A stretch of 61,181 bases of DNA, from assembly GCA_000277445.1 (NCBI GenBank), contig AJWJ01000081.1, positions 1 to 61,181 of the forward strand, read 5' to 3'. The translations under genes and the position numbers were made by a program. The notes under the pieces are model-generated. The model had not been told where the DNA came from, ran no database searches, and worked only from the letters and a program-made list of their open reading frames with translations. Numbering within the stretch: the stretch's first letter is position 1; each line of letters starts with the position of its first letter. Positions 44,336 through 57,340 of this stretch are shown here, piece by piece. This DNA comes from Polysphondylium violaceum (taxonomy: Eukaryota; Evosea; Eumycetozoa; Dictyosteliales; Dictyosteliaceae).

Positions 44336-47300
44336 ATGAAGAAAAGCAAACCAGCAGCAGCTGGTAAAAAAAATAGTACTAGTAAAACAAATAGTACAAA
44401 CAATAATAGTAACAGTAATAATAGCAACTCAACAACCAATACACCACCACAAAGTACAACGCCTGTATCAAATAGTACACCATCATCACCTATTATCGCG
44501 GGAACCAGTTCACCACCTACCTCTATTAGTAGTTCAACATCTTCAAATTCATTTTTGTATTGGAAGGAAAAAGAGTCACTCAGTAGCTCCTCTTTGACAT
44601 CTTCGCCCGTCCTCACATCATCACCAGCAGTTCCTTCTTCGCCCAAGAGCTCCAGTTCAATCAATCTTTCATCACCACCCCTCACAGGCAAAGACTCTTC
44701 ATCACCATCACTCACTGGCGAAAAAAGTTTGTCATCTCCAGTGAAAAGATCACTCTTTAGTCTAGGTAGAAAGTCTGGTTCAGAGTTGATAAATTCAACA
44801 ACCCAAGAGAACAGTAATACTACAGCAACAACAACAACACCTACACCTGTATCATCAAATTCAATTCTCAAGAAAACAACATCACCCGTACTAGTGTCTA
44901 CTCGAAACCAAAACACTAGTGTTCCAACACCCAGCACCTCTAAATCATCAGGATCAGTGCCTATAGTATCATCGTCTACAACCACATCAACAACAGCCAC
45001 TGGTGATAACACGACATCACAAACACTGCCCAATCGAATGAAATCTGATAGAAAGAGTTTAAAGAACCCGTTGAATATTTTTAGTCTAGATTTCTGGTCA
45101 AATAAAAATGAAGATGATGAATCGACTACTCCACTCAACCAACCATCAAACACTGTTGTATCACCACCCCTAACATCACAAAAACCATCTACACCATCTA
45201 CTCCAATTCCAACATCAACCAATGTAAATAATAGTAATATAGCTAGTTCACCAACTAAAAAACCAATGCCAACCAGTAGCAGTGGTAAATCGGCACCACC
45301 AACACCAACTAAAAAACCATTACCTCTTAGTTCTTCACCAACCACCAGTACCACCCCAACCACTACTACACCAACACCAGCAACACCAACCAAATCTGCA
45401 TTAAAGTCTACTACAACTTTACGAAAGAATAGTTTAAATAGTAATAACAATAATAATAGTAATACTACAACACCAAATACAACTACGACAACAACAACCA
45501 CTACTAAATCATCTCCTAAAGAAATTAGACTTTCTTCAGAGAGTATAGGTAATGTTGAACCAACACCAAATACTTTATCATCAACACCACCACAGCCAAC
45601 ATCATCATCACCACCAACTTCAACAACAATAGGTAATAGTCAAGTTTCTGGATCATTATCATTTTCATCAAGTTCAATTGAAAAAGATTTACCTTATGAA
45701 ATTTCAGATGAACTAAATGTAACAAAACTAAAGAGTAAGATGAAGAATAAATCAGACATGGAGAGATTAATGAATCTAGAGTTGTATACTAGAGTTTTAG
45801 CAAAAGATGTCGAAGATTTGACTTCAAAATTGGTAAATGAAATTAGTCTTAGAAAAGAAGTAGAGTCTCATACAAAGGAATTAGAGACTAGATTAAAGGT
45901 TAGTGAAGCTCGTCTAGTACGTTATTCAGTTCAAATTTCACCAGATACATTGGATAACAATAATAGTAATGGTACAGCTACACCAACATCAGTACCATCA
46001 ACAAATAATGAAAACACAAAACAAGTTGAAGAAAAGGAAAATAAAGAAATTAATCAAGCAATCAAAGAGAGAGAAGATTCTAGAATCAATACATTGGTTG
46101 TACGTATAGAAACATTGGAGAGAAAGATTAGTACACTAGAGCAATCAAATATGAGATTGACTGAAGAAGTTCATACTCTCAGATACGAAAACTCTTTGTT
46201 AGTCGATCCCGATGCAAAAAAGAAGGCATTGAAAAAGTTTGAAAAGGAAAAGGAAAAAGAGATTCAAAGAGAAAAAGAACGTGAAAAGGAAATCATTCGT
46301 GAACGAGAAAAGGCTGAAGCCAAAGAGCGTGAACGTGAAAAACAACGTCTCAAGGAATACGCCAAACAGCAAAAGGTTATTGAAAAGTATGAAAAGGAGA
46401 ATCCAAGTATAAATAACAATAACAACACTGAAATCACAAACAACACCAATGTGTCAGACACAGACTCTACTGGCACAAATTCAGAGGATCTCTATAGCAG
46501 CACCGGAACATCAACCGCTGACAAGAAATCAAATCTAAAGAAAAAGGATCGTGGTGGTAGTGTCTCTGAGGTCGACGGATCACCTAGTAAAAAGAATGTT
46601 GCCTTTCACGACAACAGTGGCATCGTGTCAAATAAAGCTAAATCCAGCAGTGTGCTCTCGAGTGTCACATTGAGAAGAAACACTGCTAGACGTATGTCTG
46701 CTCACTTGGGTCACACCAACACCTTTATCGATGACGACGACGACCAAGATCTCGACGACAAGTCTTCACAAGCCTCCACAGCATCACCTGCAGAAAGATC
46801 CAATTTAGTCAAAGGTTATTTCAACGATTTGTATGACGGTGACTATGAAACTCTCAAGAATCAAAAACTCACTCGTATGAGAAGTAAATCCTTGTCAAAG
46901 GAGTCTGAAGAAGATGATTTGGCCAATGGTAAATTCAATTTACAACAAAACAATGCCAATCACTCTCCACTTCAAATCTCAATCTCTTCTGGATCTCTTC
47001 GTTCTGAACCACCCATGCCAACTGTTTCATTGTCTTCATCTGTTGATCATTCTTCAACCCTAAAAGAAAGTAAGTGATCACTTTATTTCATACTCCTACT
47101 ACTATCAATTATATATACTAATTATCATATTACTCTATTAGATGAAAAGAAAAGACATTTAACTATTGGTCGTATGTTCAGCAAAAAGGAAGCAGTTTAT
47201 AGAGAAAATGCACTAATGTTGAGTGAAAAATTAGGTCAAAGAGCATCAAAGAATGAATTAATATTTAAAAATATTATTAAAGGTGGTAAGTAGTAGTTGG

Positions 47301-49285
47301 TTAGTTAATAATAGATGCATATGATATGATATTAATATAAATTTATATCTATTTATTTATTTATAGAATCAATATTTGGAGCAATTTTAACAGAAGATAC
47401 ATCTGATAGATTAACAAATTATTTAAATAGTTCAATTGAATATTTATTGATGAATAGTGATGCTATTGAAGGAGTTTTATTGGTAGATGTAGATGAAGCT
47501 AAATTTAGACAAATGATTGAATCAATAGAGAATAATATTATCACTGATTTCACTACTTGTAGTGCTCATATGGTTGGTTATGCATTTATTCAATACTTTG
47601 TTAGAATGCCAACACCATTGTTGAGCAGGATCAGTGGTCCACTTATTTTGGCTGCCGAAATTTCTCATCAAGAATACAGAATATCTGTGATTAGATCGTT
47701 GGTCTACTCACTTCCTCTTCAAAACAGAGGTATCTTAAAGATTTTGTTACACTTTTTGAAAAAGTATTTGGAATCAATTGACAAGATCAATGGCAATAGT
47801 GGTAATAGACAACCAATATTAGATACTGCATCTGATGTTAGTACCGATAGAAAAGGAGGTGAAGAGGATCATCCAGAGGAAGAAGAACCAACTCAACAAC
47901 AACCACAACAACCAACCATCTATAAAAAAGTGTTTAAAGTGTTTGCCAAAGCTTTATTACATACCACTGTACAAAACTTAGAATATGCTTCATTGGCAAT
48001 CGAGTATTTGAGCAGGGACATTGAAAACTTTGAATCCCTACACCAAGACATCACCTACATGATCAAGGATGGCGAAAGTATTGTCAAGGCAGCATCGTTT
48101 GATAAAATGATTGAAAAACTGTTTGACCTCAGCTACGGATTCAAGGATCCAGACTACAACTACACTCTTTTCTACACATACGACTACTACACCACCTCGA
48201 TTCAGTTGTTGGAAAAGTTTATCAATTACTACAAGATTGCCTCCACATTGAATGCCAAGCTCAACCACGAGCTCTCTATCACCATTCTCAGTGTGGCCAT
48301 GTTTTGGATGAAAATCCATCACAATCACTTGTCGAGTGATTTGATGTTTTTGTCCAAACTCAAGGCTTTTATCGATTCGACCACCATTCCTCCCACCCAT
48401 CAAACCATTTTCACCTATTTCAAGTCATTTTTTGCCACCAGCGTCACTCCCAAAAAGGTGCTCTATGAGCGTGGAAACAGTTTTCTTGGTGCCGGCGCCT
48501 TGCCATCAACCAAAAAGAAACTCATGATGGACAAGGTCATAAAAGACGGAAAAGACATTGATATCTACCAATTGGGCGCCGCCATCATTGCCGCACAAAT
48601 GACCATTATCGACAATGAAATGTTGCTCGCCATCCCACCCTCACAATTCCTCCACAAATGTTTTACAAAGTATGAATCATCGCCCCAATTCCACGACATG
48701 GTCGACAAATTCAACGAGTGGGCCAAGTGGGCCACATCCGAGATTCTCATCAAAGAAAAACTCCCAGAGCGTGTTGCAGCACTCTCTTTCTTTATCGATT
48801 TGGCCAAGAATTGTGTTGAACTTGGCAACTATCACGGCGCCAGTGCCCTCTTTTTCGGTCTCAACAACTCGGCTATCTCAAGATTAAAACTCACCTGGGA
48901 AAAACTGTCGACCAAGGTGCAACAAGACTATGAACGTATTGAACAACTCTTTGACATGAGCATGAACTATAAAAACTATAGAGAGGAAATCAAGACCACC
49001 AAAGCCAAAATCATTCCCTATCTCGGTCTCTTCCCCAAAGACTTGATCGCCATCGAAGAAGGCAACGAAAACTTCACCTCTACTTCCCTCATCAACATTG
49101 AAAAGTTCCGTCTCCTCTATGGTATGATTAAAAAGATCCAATCCTATCAACAACCACTCTTTAATCTCAAGGTATCGGATCCAATCAAACTCTATCTCTT
49201 GAAAATCTCTACTACATTTTTAGAAGAAAAGGAATATCATCCCCAAAGTCTTAAAATTGAACCAAGAAACTCTGTTTCACAATAA
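44336..49285 (+). CDS. RasGEF with N-terminal low complexity, coiled coil and RhoGAP-like domain
   Basis: Three exons, 44336-47069, 47142-47285 and 47367-49285 (introns 72 and 81 nt), 1598 aa. Residues 1-460 are Ser/Thr/Pro. About 475-700 are coiled coil with a Glu/Lys/Arg-rich block. From about 965 to 1098 the sequence follows a RhoGAP fold (SIEYLLMNSDAIEGVLL; VGYAFIQYFVRMPTPLL; SLPLQNRGILKILLHFL), but the arginine-finger position of the usual EGIFR motif reads EGVLL. About 1360-1565 is a CDC25-type RasGEF catalytic domain (QLGAAIIAAQMTIID; ERVAALSFFIDLAKNC; GASALFFGLNNSAISRLKLTW; IIPYLGLFPKDL). It should activate a Ras-family GTPase and may bind a Rho/Rac GTPase without GAP activity. The exon joins are in frame. 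Confidence 0.88.
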
Positions 49286-49348
49286 ATAAAACATGTATAA
49301 AATGTATCTTTTTTTTTTATTACATTACCATTATATTATTTGTGTTTA

Positions 49349-50716
49349 TTATTGAATAGACATAAATGAAGGCATTGGAGGTGAAAAAGTTAATGGAGAA
49401 ACCAATCCTTTGGGTTGAGGTTGTTCAAGTGAATTTGGATCTGATCTTTTTTCAAAATAAATAACATCATTTTCTTTTGTTAAAATTTGATGTTCATATT
49501 GAATTTCATTTACCAATGCAACCAAATTTGCTGATAATCTTGAATCAGACTAGAATGTAATATTAAAATTAGTATGCTTGATCTTGTTTATGATATCATA
49601 AACAATAGTAGTAAAACACATATGACATACAGGTTTTTTATATTTTGATAATGGAGAGGCCAATGAAAAATAGGCCAATGCATCACCAACTTTTTCTTGT
49701 TCTTTATATGATTTTGCCATAAACATCATGGTGGTTGAATATAATAAAGTGATGAGACAATTTAAATAGCCACGAAGTGATTTAGATAGTTTTTTGTAAT
49801 GAGGAGCTCCCAAATCTTTGAGAAAGTTTTTAGTCAACTCTGCCTTGTGCCAAGATTCACATGCTATTTTTGCAATGATGGCGGTAGATGTCTTTTGTTT
49901 GGTTGCTTTTCTAACGGTTACACAATTTGCCAACGATACACAGAGACTAGACAATGCAATACTAAAGTTTGTTGTGCACTCTAATGGTCTGTCTTCGGGT
50001 GGATTCATCCAACGCGACAATTCTACACGTGCAATAAAATCAAATATTCCACTGGCTATCTTGAGATGATTGACAATGAGTTTAGCATTCTCGTCAAAGT
50101 TGGCTTCATTTGTACTGTCGTTGATTTCAGATGCTCTATTATAATGTGCTAAACCAAATACAACTAAATTCATAATCAATTCAAATCTCAATGAATATCC
50201 TGTATAGAAACTTGATTTTGAATTTATAGATGACCAAGAAAAACATAATTGTTCGTTTAATCTTAATGAATTATTATCTTCAACAGCTGTGTTTAATTAA
50301 TTATTATATTTGTGTTAATCATCATCATCATCATCGTCTCAATCTCTTCATCATCATCATCATTATTGTCGTCGTCAATTATTACTATTTTACCTACAAA
50401 TCATTAAGCCATATAAATCTGGTAAATATTTTTCGCATGCCTACAACAAGTTGATTTGTAATGATATATGTTAATATGTTTTCACTATGTATGATAACAA
50501 ATAAAACACTAGAATGAATATTACAGAAATTATAGTTGAAGGTGAACTTTTTTCTATTATAATAATTAATTCATTTCTAGAAAGTGAAGTGTTTGCAAGC
50601 ATTGTAGCAGACTCTGGTGATTGTGTTCGAATAACTTTTTCAAACTGAACTCTCTTTGATTGAGGAATTTCAAATTTATTCATAAATAACTTCCACGGTG
50701 TTTCTGTTGGATTCAT
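49349..50716 (-). CDS. BRO1-domain protein, BROX-like
   Basis: Four exons, 50716-50525, 50440-50398 (43 nt), 50286-49631 and 49549-49349; 363 aa. Splicing the micro-exon gives ISACEKYLPDLYGLMIS, a typical BRO1 segment, followed by LCFSWSSINSKSSF and LRFELIMNLVVFGLAHYNRA. The C-terminal part has the helical TPR-like stretch (KSYKEQEKVGDALAYFSLA) and the closing NDVIYFEKR strand. BRO1 domains bind ESCRT-III CHMP4/Snf7 on endosomes or the nuclear envelope. Length and the lack of a V domain fit BROX and not Alix. BROX usually ends in a prenylated CaaX box; this protein ends FMSIQ with no Cys, so membrane anchoring must differ. Confidence 0.82.
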
Positions 50717-51905
50717 ATTGGTATGTGTGTTGCGTTTGTTACTACAACTCTATTGGTGTACAATCGCAATAGTATAAATAAAATAGAATATAACGAATAA
50801 AAAGAGTGTGAAAATGAAAATGAAAAAAATAAAAAAAAAGTAGATATTACAACATTTGCGTGCAATAAACAAAAAATAAATAAAATTAAATTTCCTTTTT
50901 GTTATTTCTTGAAAAATCAAAACAGAACAAAATCATCATCATCATCATCATCTTTTAACGCTTTTAAACGCACAATCTTTGTTTCTCAGACCTGTCAACT
51001 CATCAATAGCCCATTGTGGGTAATTCAAATGGTTTGAAGGGAAAATATCGAATATATTATAGACTCATATGTTATTTATATTTTTTTAAACAAAGAAATC
51101 ATTATATTTCTAAATATTAAAATTAAAAAAAAAAAAAAAAAAAAAGTCAAGAACCAGGTCTCCGAGATATTTTTGAAAAGATTTCGAAAGAGTTTTTTCA
51201 CGTTTTTTTTTATTAAACAGCTTTTTTTCTTGCATATTATTTTTGTATAGAAAACTAGACTCAAACTCATCAAACACACAAACAAAAATAGGGGTGTGTC
51301 AAATTTCACCCCTATTCTAAATATATAAAAATTTTGTCCCATCTTACATATACCACACCTACACACACTCAAATACTATTACCACAAATGTAAATCACAT
51401 CAAAACATATTTACAAATAAAATTTATAAATATTTCGACTGTGAAACTAAAATAACCCCACTCACCCATCCACAAATTATTTAATTATCTCTATTATTAC
51501 TATCATCAAATATATAAACTATTATATATAATAAAACACACTAGCTATTATTGGGTGTGTGGTGAAAAAAGATATTAACAAATTATCTTTTCACTCACTT
51601 CTCACTCCTGTCTATCTATCATTTACCATTGTAGTGTCTTGCTGTAAATTCATACTACTATTCAGATATTTGTTTCATTCGTCTTTTTATTTATTTATTT
51701 ATTTATTTGTATTTATTTATTCGTACGACCGATCTATTTGTTTGATTATTATTATTATTGTTGTTGTTGTTTTTTTTACTATTATTATATTTCGTATTCA
51801 TTATTACTTGGATAGTGTATCATTGTGATTGTATATAAATAAAATTAGATTAAAGAAACCAACCAATCAACCAAACAACCAAACCAAACAATTAAAAATT
51901 AAATA
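50717..51905. promoter_or_regulatory. 1.2-kb divergent promoter region with G/C-box hairpin
   Basis: Between the BROX-like gene and the transporter gene. A perfect 10-bp inverted repeat (AATAGGGGTG at 51287-51296, CACCCCTATT at 51307-51316) with a 10-nt loop is followed by TATATAAAA-like sequence at about 51321. A 20-nt A run lies at 51125-51144 and a TTTA tandem repeat at 51689-51711. No gene is supported. Confidence 0.45.
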
Positions 51906-52847
51906 ATGATAGAATCAATAATTGGGTTGGCAAATAGAAGTAATACAAATCATGTAGCAGCGTTCTCACTTGCATTTTGGTTTGTTTTGAATATCAGTAC
52001 ATTGATATTAAACAAATTTATATTTTCAACATTGTTGTTTTCATATCCCATTACATTGACAGCCATTCATATGTTGATATGCAGCATCGGATCAATACTT
52101 GTTTTAAGAGTATACAAACTTGTACCATTAATTGAAATCAACTACTCTGAACAATTTTCCAAAATACTTTTATTGGCACTATTGTTTTGCTCAAACATTG
52201 TTTTTGGAAATGTCAGTCTTCGTTGGGTTCCCGTATCATTTATGCAAACGATCAAGAGCAGTGTACCCCTCTTTACCATTGTTATTCAAATATTGTTTTT
52301 CAAAAAGACATTCTCTACCAAAACCTATCTCTCAATGATCCCTATCGTTGGCGGCGTCTGTCTCGCATCGGTCAGCGAAGTCAACTTTAACCAAGCCGGC
52401 TTCTTGGCCGCCCTCATTGCCTCGATCATCACCGCCCTACTCGCTATTGCCAGCGGCATGATCCTCGACAAACAAATGAATGCCGTCAACTTGTTGTACT
52501 ACATGACACCACCCTCATTCATCATGCTCCTTCCCCTCGCCTTCTTTACTGAATTCCAGTCAATTAAAACCGATTGGGTCTACTACGGCGAGGCCCAACC
52601 CGCCCTCATCCTCATCCTCAGCGGTGTTATTGCTTTTCTTTTAAATATATTCACTTTTCTTGTCATCAAGTTCACCTCTGCCCTCACCTACACTGTCTCT
52701 GGTAATCTCAAAGTGGTCCTCAGCATCACCATCTCTGTCTTGATCTTTAAAAACGAAGTCAACTTTTTAAACGGAATCGGTTGTTGTGTAGCCATCATCG
52801 GTGTTATTTGGTACAGTCAAATTAGATATGAAGCTGGTAGAAAATAA
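51906..52847 (+). CDS. Triose-phosphate/nucleotide-sugar-type transporter (TPT family)
   Basis: Single exon, 313 aa, with about ten membrane segments throughout and both ends short. Family features: FWFVLNISTLILNKFIF near the N-terminus, SYPITLTAIHM, NVSLRWVPVSFMQTIKSSVPLFT, and the C-terminal SALTYTVSGNLKVVLSI, which is characteristic of the TPT/SLC35-type clade. Such carriers exchange nucleotide sugars (UDP-galactose, UDP-glucose and others) for nucleotide monophosphates across the Golgi or ER membrane; the substrate cannot be read from sequence. It ends RYEAGRK, without a clear di-lysine signal. Codons change from AT-ending to C-ending after about residue 140. Confidence 0.9.
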   Translation: MIESIIGLANRSNTNHVAAFSLAFWFVLNISTLILNKFIFSTLLFSYPITLTAIHMLICSIGSILVLRVYKLVPLIEINYSEQFSKILLLALLFCSNIVFGNVSLRWVPVSFMQTIKSSVPLFTIVIQILFFKKTFSTKTYLSMIPIVGGVCLASVSEVNFNQAGFLAALIASIITALLAIASGMILDKQMNAVNLLYYMTPPSFIMLLPLAFFTEFQSIKTDWVYYGEAQPALILILSGVIAFLLNIFTFLVIKFTSALTYTVSGNLKVVLSITISVLIFKNEVNFLNGIGCCVAIIGVIWYSQIRYEAGRK

Positions 52848-53183
52848 AAAAACTAAATCACATGTTTAAAACCCCTCCTTTTTGTTAAATCTCTTTTTTA
52901 TCAGAAAATATTTCTGCAGGTGTTGATCACCCAAAAAGTGGCAAAAATCGAAAAACTTTTTCGGATTCAGCTTTCAACGAGCTAAAACTGAAAAATGATG
53001 AAATTTTTGTCTTTTATCAAAAAATATCAAGATATTTTGTATTTTTATTTTTTTTGATTTTTATTTTCAATTTTCTTCTTTATATTCTTGTCCTTTGTGT
53101 TCTGGGGCTTTGCTCTATTATAGTTTTGAAGACACGTGCTCGAAGGATATTTAGTATACTCTTTATACACATATCATATAAAA
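52848..53183. other. Spacer with a hairpin
   Basis: 336 bp between tandem genes. It has a 7-bp perfect stem CGAAAAA-C-TTTTTCG (52949-52963) some 100 nt after the transporter stop; this may be a transcript-end structure or part of the next promoter. Otherwise T-rich. Confidence 0.3.
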
Positions 53184-56100
53184 ATGAGAAAAACAAACTT
53201 CGGCCGATTGTTTGTCATACTATACTTTGTTACTATCTTGTTGTCATGTAAGATTAGATTTATGTTCACATATCTGGATCTCGAAATTAAATAAAATTTA
53301 AAATGATTAGGTAAAGCAGAAATACAACTTGTAGATTCAAAACCTGATCCAAATGGATGTGTTAATTCCGAATACAAAGTAACAGCAGTATTTAGTGGTG
53401 TTCCTCAGTTTTACCAATTATCTATGTCTGGTACTTTTAAACAGGTTTATCAACAAAATGGTACTTTGGTTTTAGATTTGAATTTCAAGACTGCTGCATC
53501 AACATCATCCCTTTCCATTGGTGAAAGCTACGGGCCACTTATAGAATTTAAATTTGGACCCCATACTTGCTCTCGTATGCATCAATCATTTAAATTACAT
53601 ATATCCAATGTATATAGGTTTATTAATACATACAAACTATAGCAACAAAATTGATAACAGTAGCATTTCCTTCCCCTCTAAATCAAAATAGAAATTGGTT
53701 GTTTGATAGTGTAGCCTATTATCTCAATATTGTAGATTCTCTTCCAGGTCAAAATTTTACAGTAGACACTCTTAGTGGACCTTTTGCATTTGATTTGAAG
53801 ACCACTTCAAATCCAAGGGTTTATGCTCTTTATAGAACATTAACAAGTACAACAGTCAATAGAGCAGAGGTGGAATTTGATATAGTTGATATACTCACTC
53901 GTAAAGTACACGTTGGATTGGGAAGTGATTTTAAATCTAATCCAGTCTCAACTGTTAGTGATATTAAAGTATATACAGGTTATGCATCAACATTGTCATA
54001 CACTATTTTTATAACTGCAGCTTCTTCAGATTTGATCTTGAATTGTAACACAGACGGTCGGCCAAATCCCGTGTATCCGCATCTTGTCTCTATCCTCAGC
54101 ACTCAATACAACTACATATGCACGGGTACCTTGGACTATAATACACTGAGTGGAAATGTTAATGTACAACTTTATTCTTCTGGAAGTGACCTAACAACAC
54201 TTAAACAAGGGCTATTGAGCGCAGTCGGATCTATTCAAGCCCCAACGAAGCCTACACCAACTTTAAATTCCTATGTCATAAATAATACTAATGGTCAATT
54301 TATTATCTCTTTACATCTAAACAAACAATATCTCTCATATGTTCCATTTAAATTGACCAATTTAAATGTCTTTAGTTTACCTACAAGTTTCCCTCTCGGT
54401 ATCATTGGTGGTACACCTACTCTACAAACTTTTGATTTCACATATTTGAATCCATCTGCATGGAATCCAAGTTCATACAAAATAGACATCAACTTTGGTA
54501 GCTCAGATATATGGTATTACCAAGTCCCAAGTAATGTTAATGTCCCAGTTGACACAACTGCACCTTTTATTGAAAATATTTCAGTGCTTGACGTAGATTC
54601 TCAATCCTATAAATTAATATTCCATATCATTGATAAAGAATCCGGTTTCCATAGCTTTAGTTTACTCTCTTTTCCAGATGTCATAACCTTTAAGCATTTG
54701 GTCGAAGGAAATGTATTTAATGGAATTTACGAAACAACCATAAGTAAATTAAAACCAATCTCTCTAGATTTTGAAGGTGCTACAGCAATCGATAAAACAG
54801 GAAATATATTTACAATTAGAAATGGTTATTATAGCTATGATCCTATTAGAAAATTAAGCTTTAGTCAAAGTAATATCTTCATCATTATTATATATCAACG
54901 ATTTATCATTATTCTAATATTCTTTATCAATATAGCATTTTTAAATCCATTTGAAATTAATACTTTCCAATTCAATGTTACCGAGATTGATAACTCTTCT
55001 CTTCAAAATACAGGTGTTTCATTATTATTAAAGTTTCCAATGGCTAATCCAAAAATACCAGTTTTATTCACTCTAGGTCCAACTTGGTCAAATGCAGAAT
55101 ACTCTATCGAGAATTTAAAACCATTTTACTATGATTCGGTATTGGGAGGTTATAAAATTGAATTTAATGTTCCCTTTTTGAGATTTCTAAATGGTTATCT
55201 TCCCTTTACTTTATATATACAATCAGTTAGATACACTCACACCGAAATTCAAAGTGTTTTAGGTAATTCAACTCAAATTTCAATAATTACTTCAAATAGT
55301 AAGTATATAGTTTTTTTATTATATTTATCTTTACTAACCAACTATCTTGTTTAAAAAAAAGTTAATAATCCAATACTATTAATTCCACCAGCTGTCAATT
55401 CATATAAATTGTTTAGTGATCCTGGAAATAATGAATATGGATTTGAAATTACAACAAACATAATTATTAGTTATTATGAAATCACTGTTACATCAAAGTA
55501 CAATCTTGTTGGATTCAATTTCACTGGATCCCCAAATGGTCTAACTTTTAAAATTCTTTTTTCACCCTATTGTGTAGACGGTGATGTTTATTCAGTCACC
55601 TATATGAAATTAGTGAGCAACACTGGATTCTATTCATCCACTCTTGATCCCAACGCTATGAATCCTTTATATGGTGTCAGCCAAATGAGTTGTCCTATCA
55701 CTTGTTCTTCTATTCCAAATATGGATACAACTCCACCAGAGTTGGTTTCGTTTACTGTGTCAAAAACAAATGTGAATTTGGAATCCAATGACAGAGTAGT
55801 TGATTTTATCATTCGAACCCAGGATAGTATAACACCATCATCCTCCACCGATACACCCACTGTTTATTTATTCACTATTGGACATACTCTAGAGTGCAAG
55901 AGTATACTCAAGAGTCAAGAAGGATCACTACTTACCTTTTCTTGTTCTATAGAGATACCTCAACTCTTGCCAACCAATAATCCAATTATTTTGTCAGTGT
56001 ATGGCTATGCCAATCAACAATATCTCTATGGTGGTGCTTCTACTAAAATGCTGATGGACCAAGGGTTCCAATCATTTATTTCATTGAGTGGTAGCCCATT

Positions 56101-57340
56101 TACACCAAAAATCACATCTAGCTCCATCACTGCTTCTGGAAAAGAATTGACGATTGTTGGTCAAAACTTTGGTACATTTTCTCAAGCTATTGTTCAAGTA
56201 GACTATGGGTTTGGCTTTAATTCCATCTCAACATTCAATAGAATTGGTGTGAATGAAATTCAGTTATATTCCTTGGAAACTAAATCAACTATTTCTGTTA
56301 GACTCATTGTTTTGGACACTATAACCAATACTGTATCACATACGATCTCTAGTTGTCCAGGTGATTGCAATGGTCATGGTTTTTGTAGCCAAGTATGCGT
56401 TTGTACACCTCCTTGGGCTGGTATTGATTGTCTTTCCACTATTATCACTATTCCCGAGCCAAGTGTAAATACAACCACTCCAATATTCAATGGAAACTAT
56501 ACCATTAGTGATAAAGATGTTTTGACGAGTCTCGTCTCTATTGTTTCACTACGAGAGATTGATTATACCACCCAACAAGCCATTCATACATTCAACTTTA
56601 ACACATGGATATTTAAAAACCTGACAGAAGAAACAGGCACCAAGCAGTACCTCTACTCGACAAACATTAGCAAAGCCGATTCTAATATTGTCACCTGGGT
56701 AAATGTGACAACAAGATGGTTTGATGTGTCTTCCAACATTACATTTGCAGGTCAATTCTTACAAATGAATCCATCGACAGTGAAATACAATATCAACATC
56801 TCCAACTACCCCTTTTCATCGAGCCTCAATTACATCCAATTAGTCATGTCTGCCGTGTTGGATTCCTCCAAATCCAGCGACATTTGCTCAAACAAACAAT
56901 TTACCAACGACACAGAAAACTCGTATATCAAACTCCAACTCAACGAATACGCTCTCTCTGGCAGATTCATAGAGAGGGGTATACTCGATGGTCGTGTTCA
57001 ACGAGTCACCAACACTTTGTTGGATTCTCAATTAAACCCCATCGCCTCGCATTCCTCAGCTCAATCCTACATTGGTATCAACATTGGCACCTACAAACAA
57101 CTTGCAGAGATTGATCCAGATTTCTCTGTGCTCGTTGACAGTAAATCTGTTTCACAAGATGAAAACTCTATTTGTATAAAAAGCACTAAAAAGCCCATAC
57201 TCACCACTGCTCAAATTGTTGGTATTGCTGTTGGTGGTGGTGTATTCCTATTCATGATTATTGCAATCATTGTATGGGTTGCTGCAAAGAAGGGTAATTC
57301 TAAAATGGCTATAAAGTTAAGAAATTTAGCTGTTAAATAA
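53184..57340 (+). CDS. Large IPT/EGF type I membrane protein (comC/tgr-like family)
   Basis: Five exons, 53184-53247, 53311-53574, 53643-54869, 54936-55298 and 55362-57340; 1298 aa. Intron 3 (66 nt) has no stop and would read through in frame, but is AT-rich with clean GTAATA ... ATAG borders. Exon 1 is a signal peptide (GRLFVILYFVTILLS). A long beta-rich ectodomain of E-set-like repeats follows (VPVDTTAPFIENISV; NMDTTPPELVSFTVS), then an IPT/TIG fold (SGKELTIVGQNFGTFS), an EGF-like module (CNGHGFCSQVCVC), a further beta region, a membrane span (IVGIAVGGGVFLFMIIAIIVW) and a short basic tail. The architecture fits dictyostelid adhesion or recognition proteins. A shorter relative lies at 30.4-32.0 kb on the other strand. 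Confidence 0.85.

Noticed and set aside
44320-45501. Long minus-strand frame rich in Val, Gly, Leu
   Set aside because: It is the antisense of the Ser/Thr/Pro-rich start of the RasGEF gene; low-complexity codons produce stop-free shadows.
51076-51372. Minus-strand frame of about 98 codons with Cys-rich start
   Set aside because: It crosses a long A run and a hairpin, has Lys/Phe low complexity and no domain; judged spacer.
52980-53010. C/D-box snoRNA-like words (CTGA, ATGATGA) after the transporter gene
   Set aside because: The boxes are in the wrong order and spacing, with no terminal stem.
53575-53642. Alternative donor GTATAT at 53610 for intron 2 of the large IPT/EGF gene
   Set aside because: It leaves the following exon out of frame; the GTATGC donor at 53575 gives an in-frame join.
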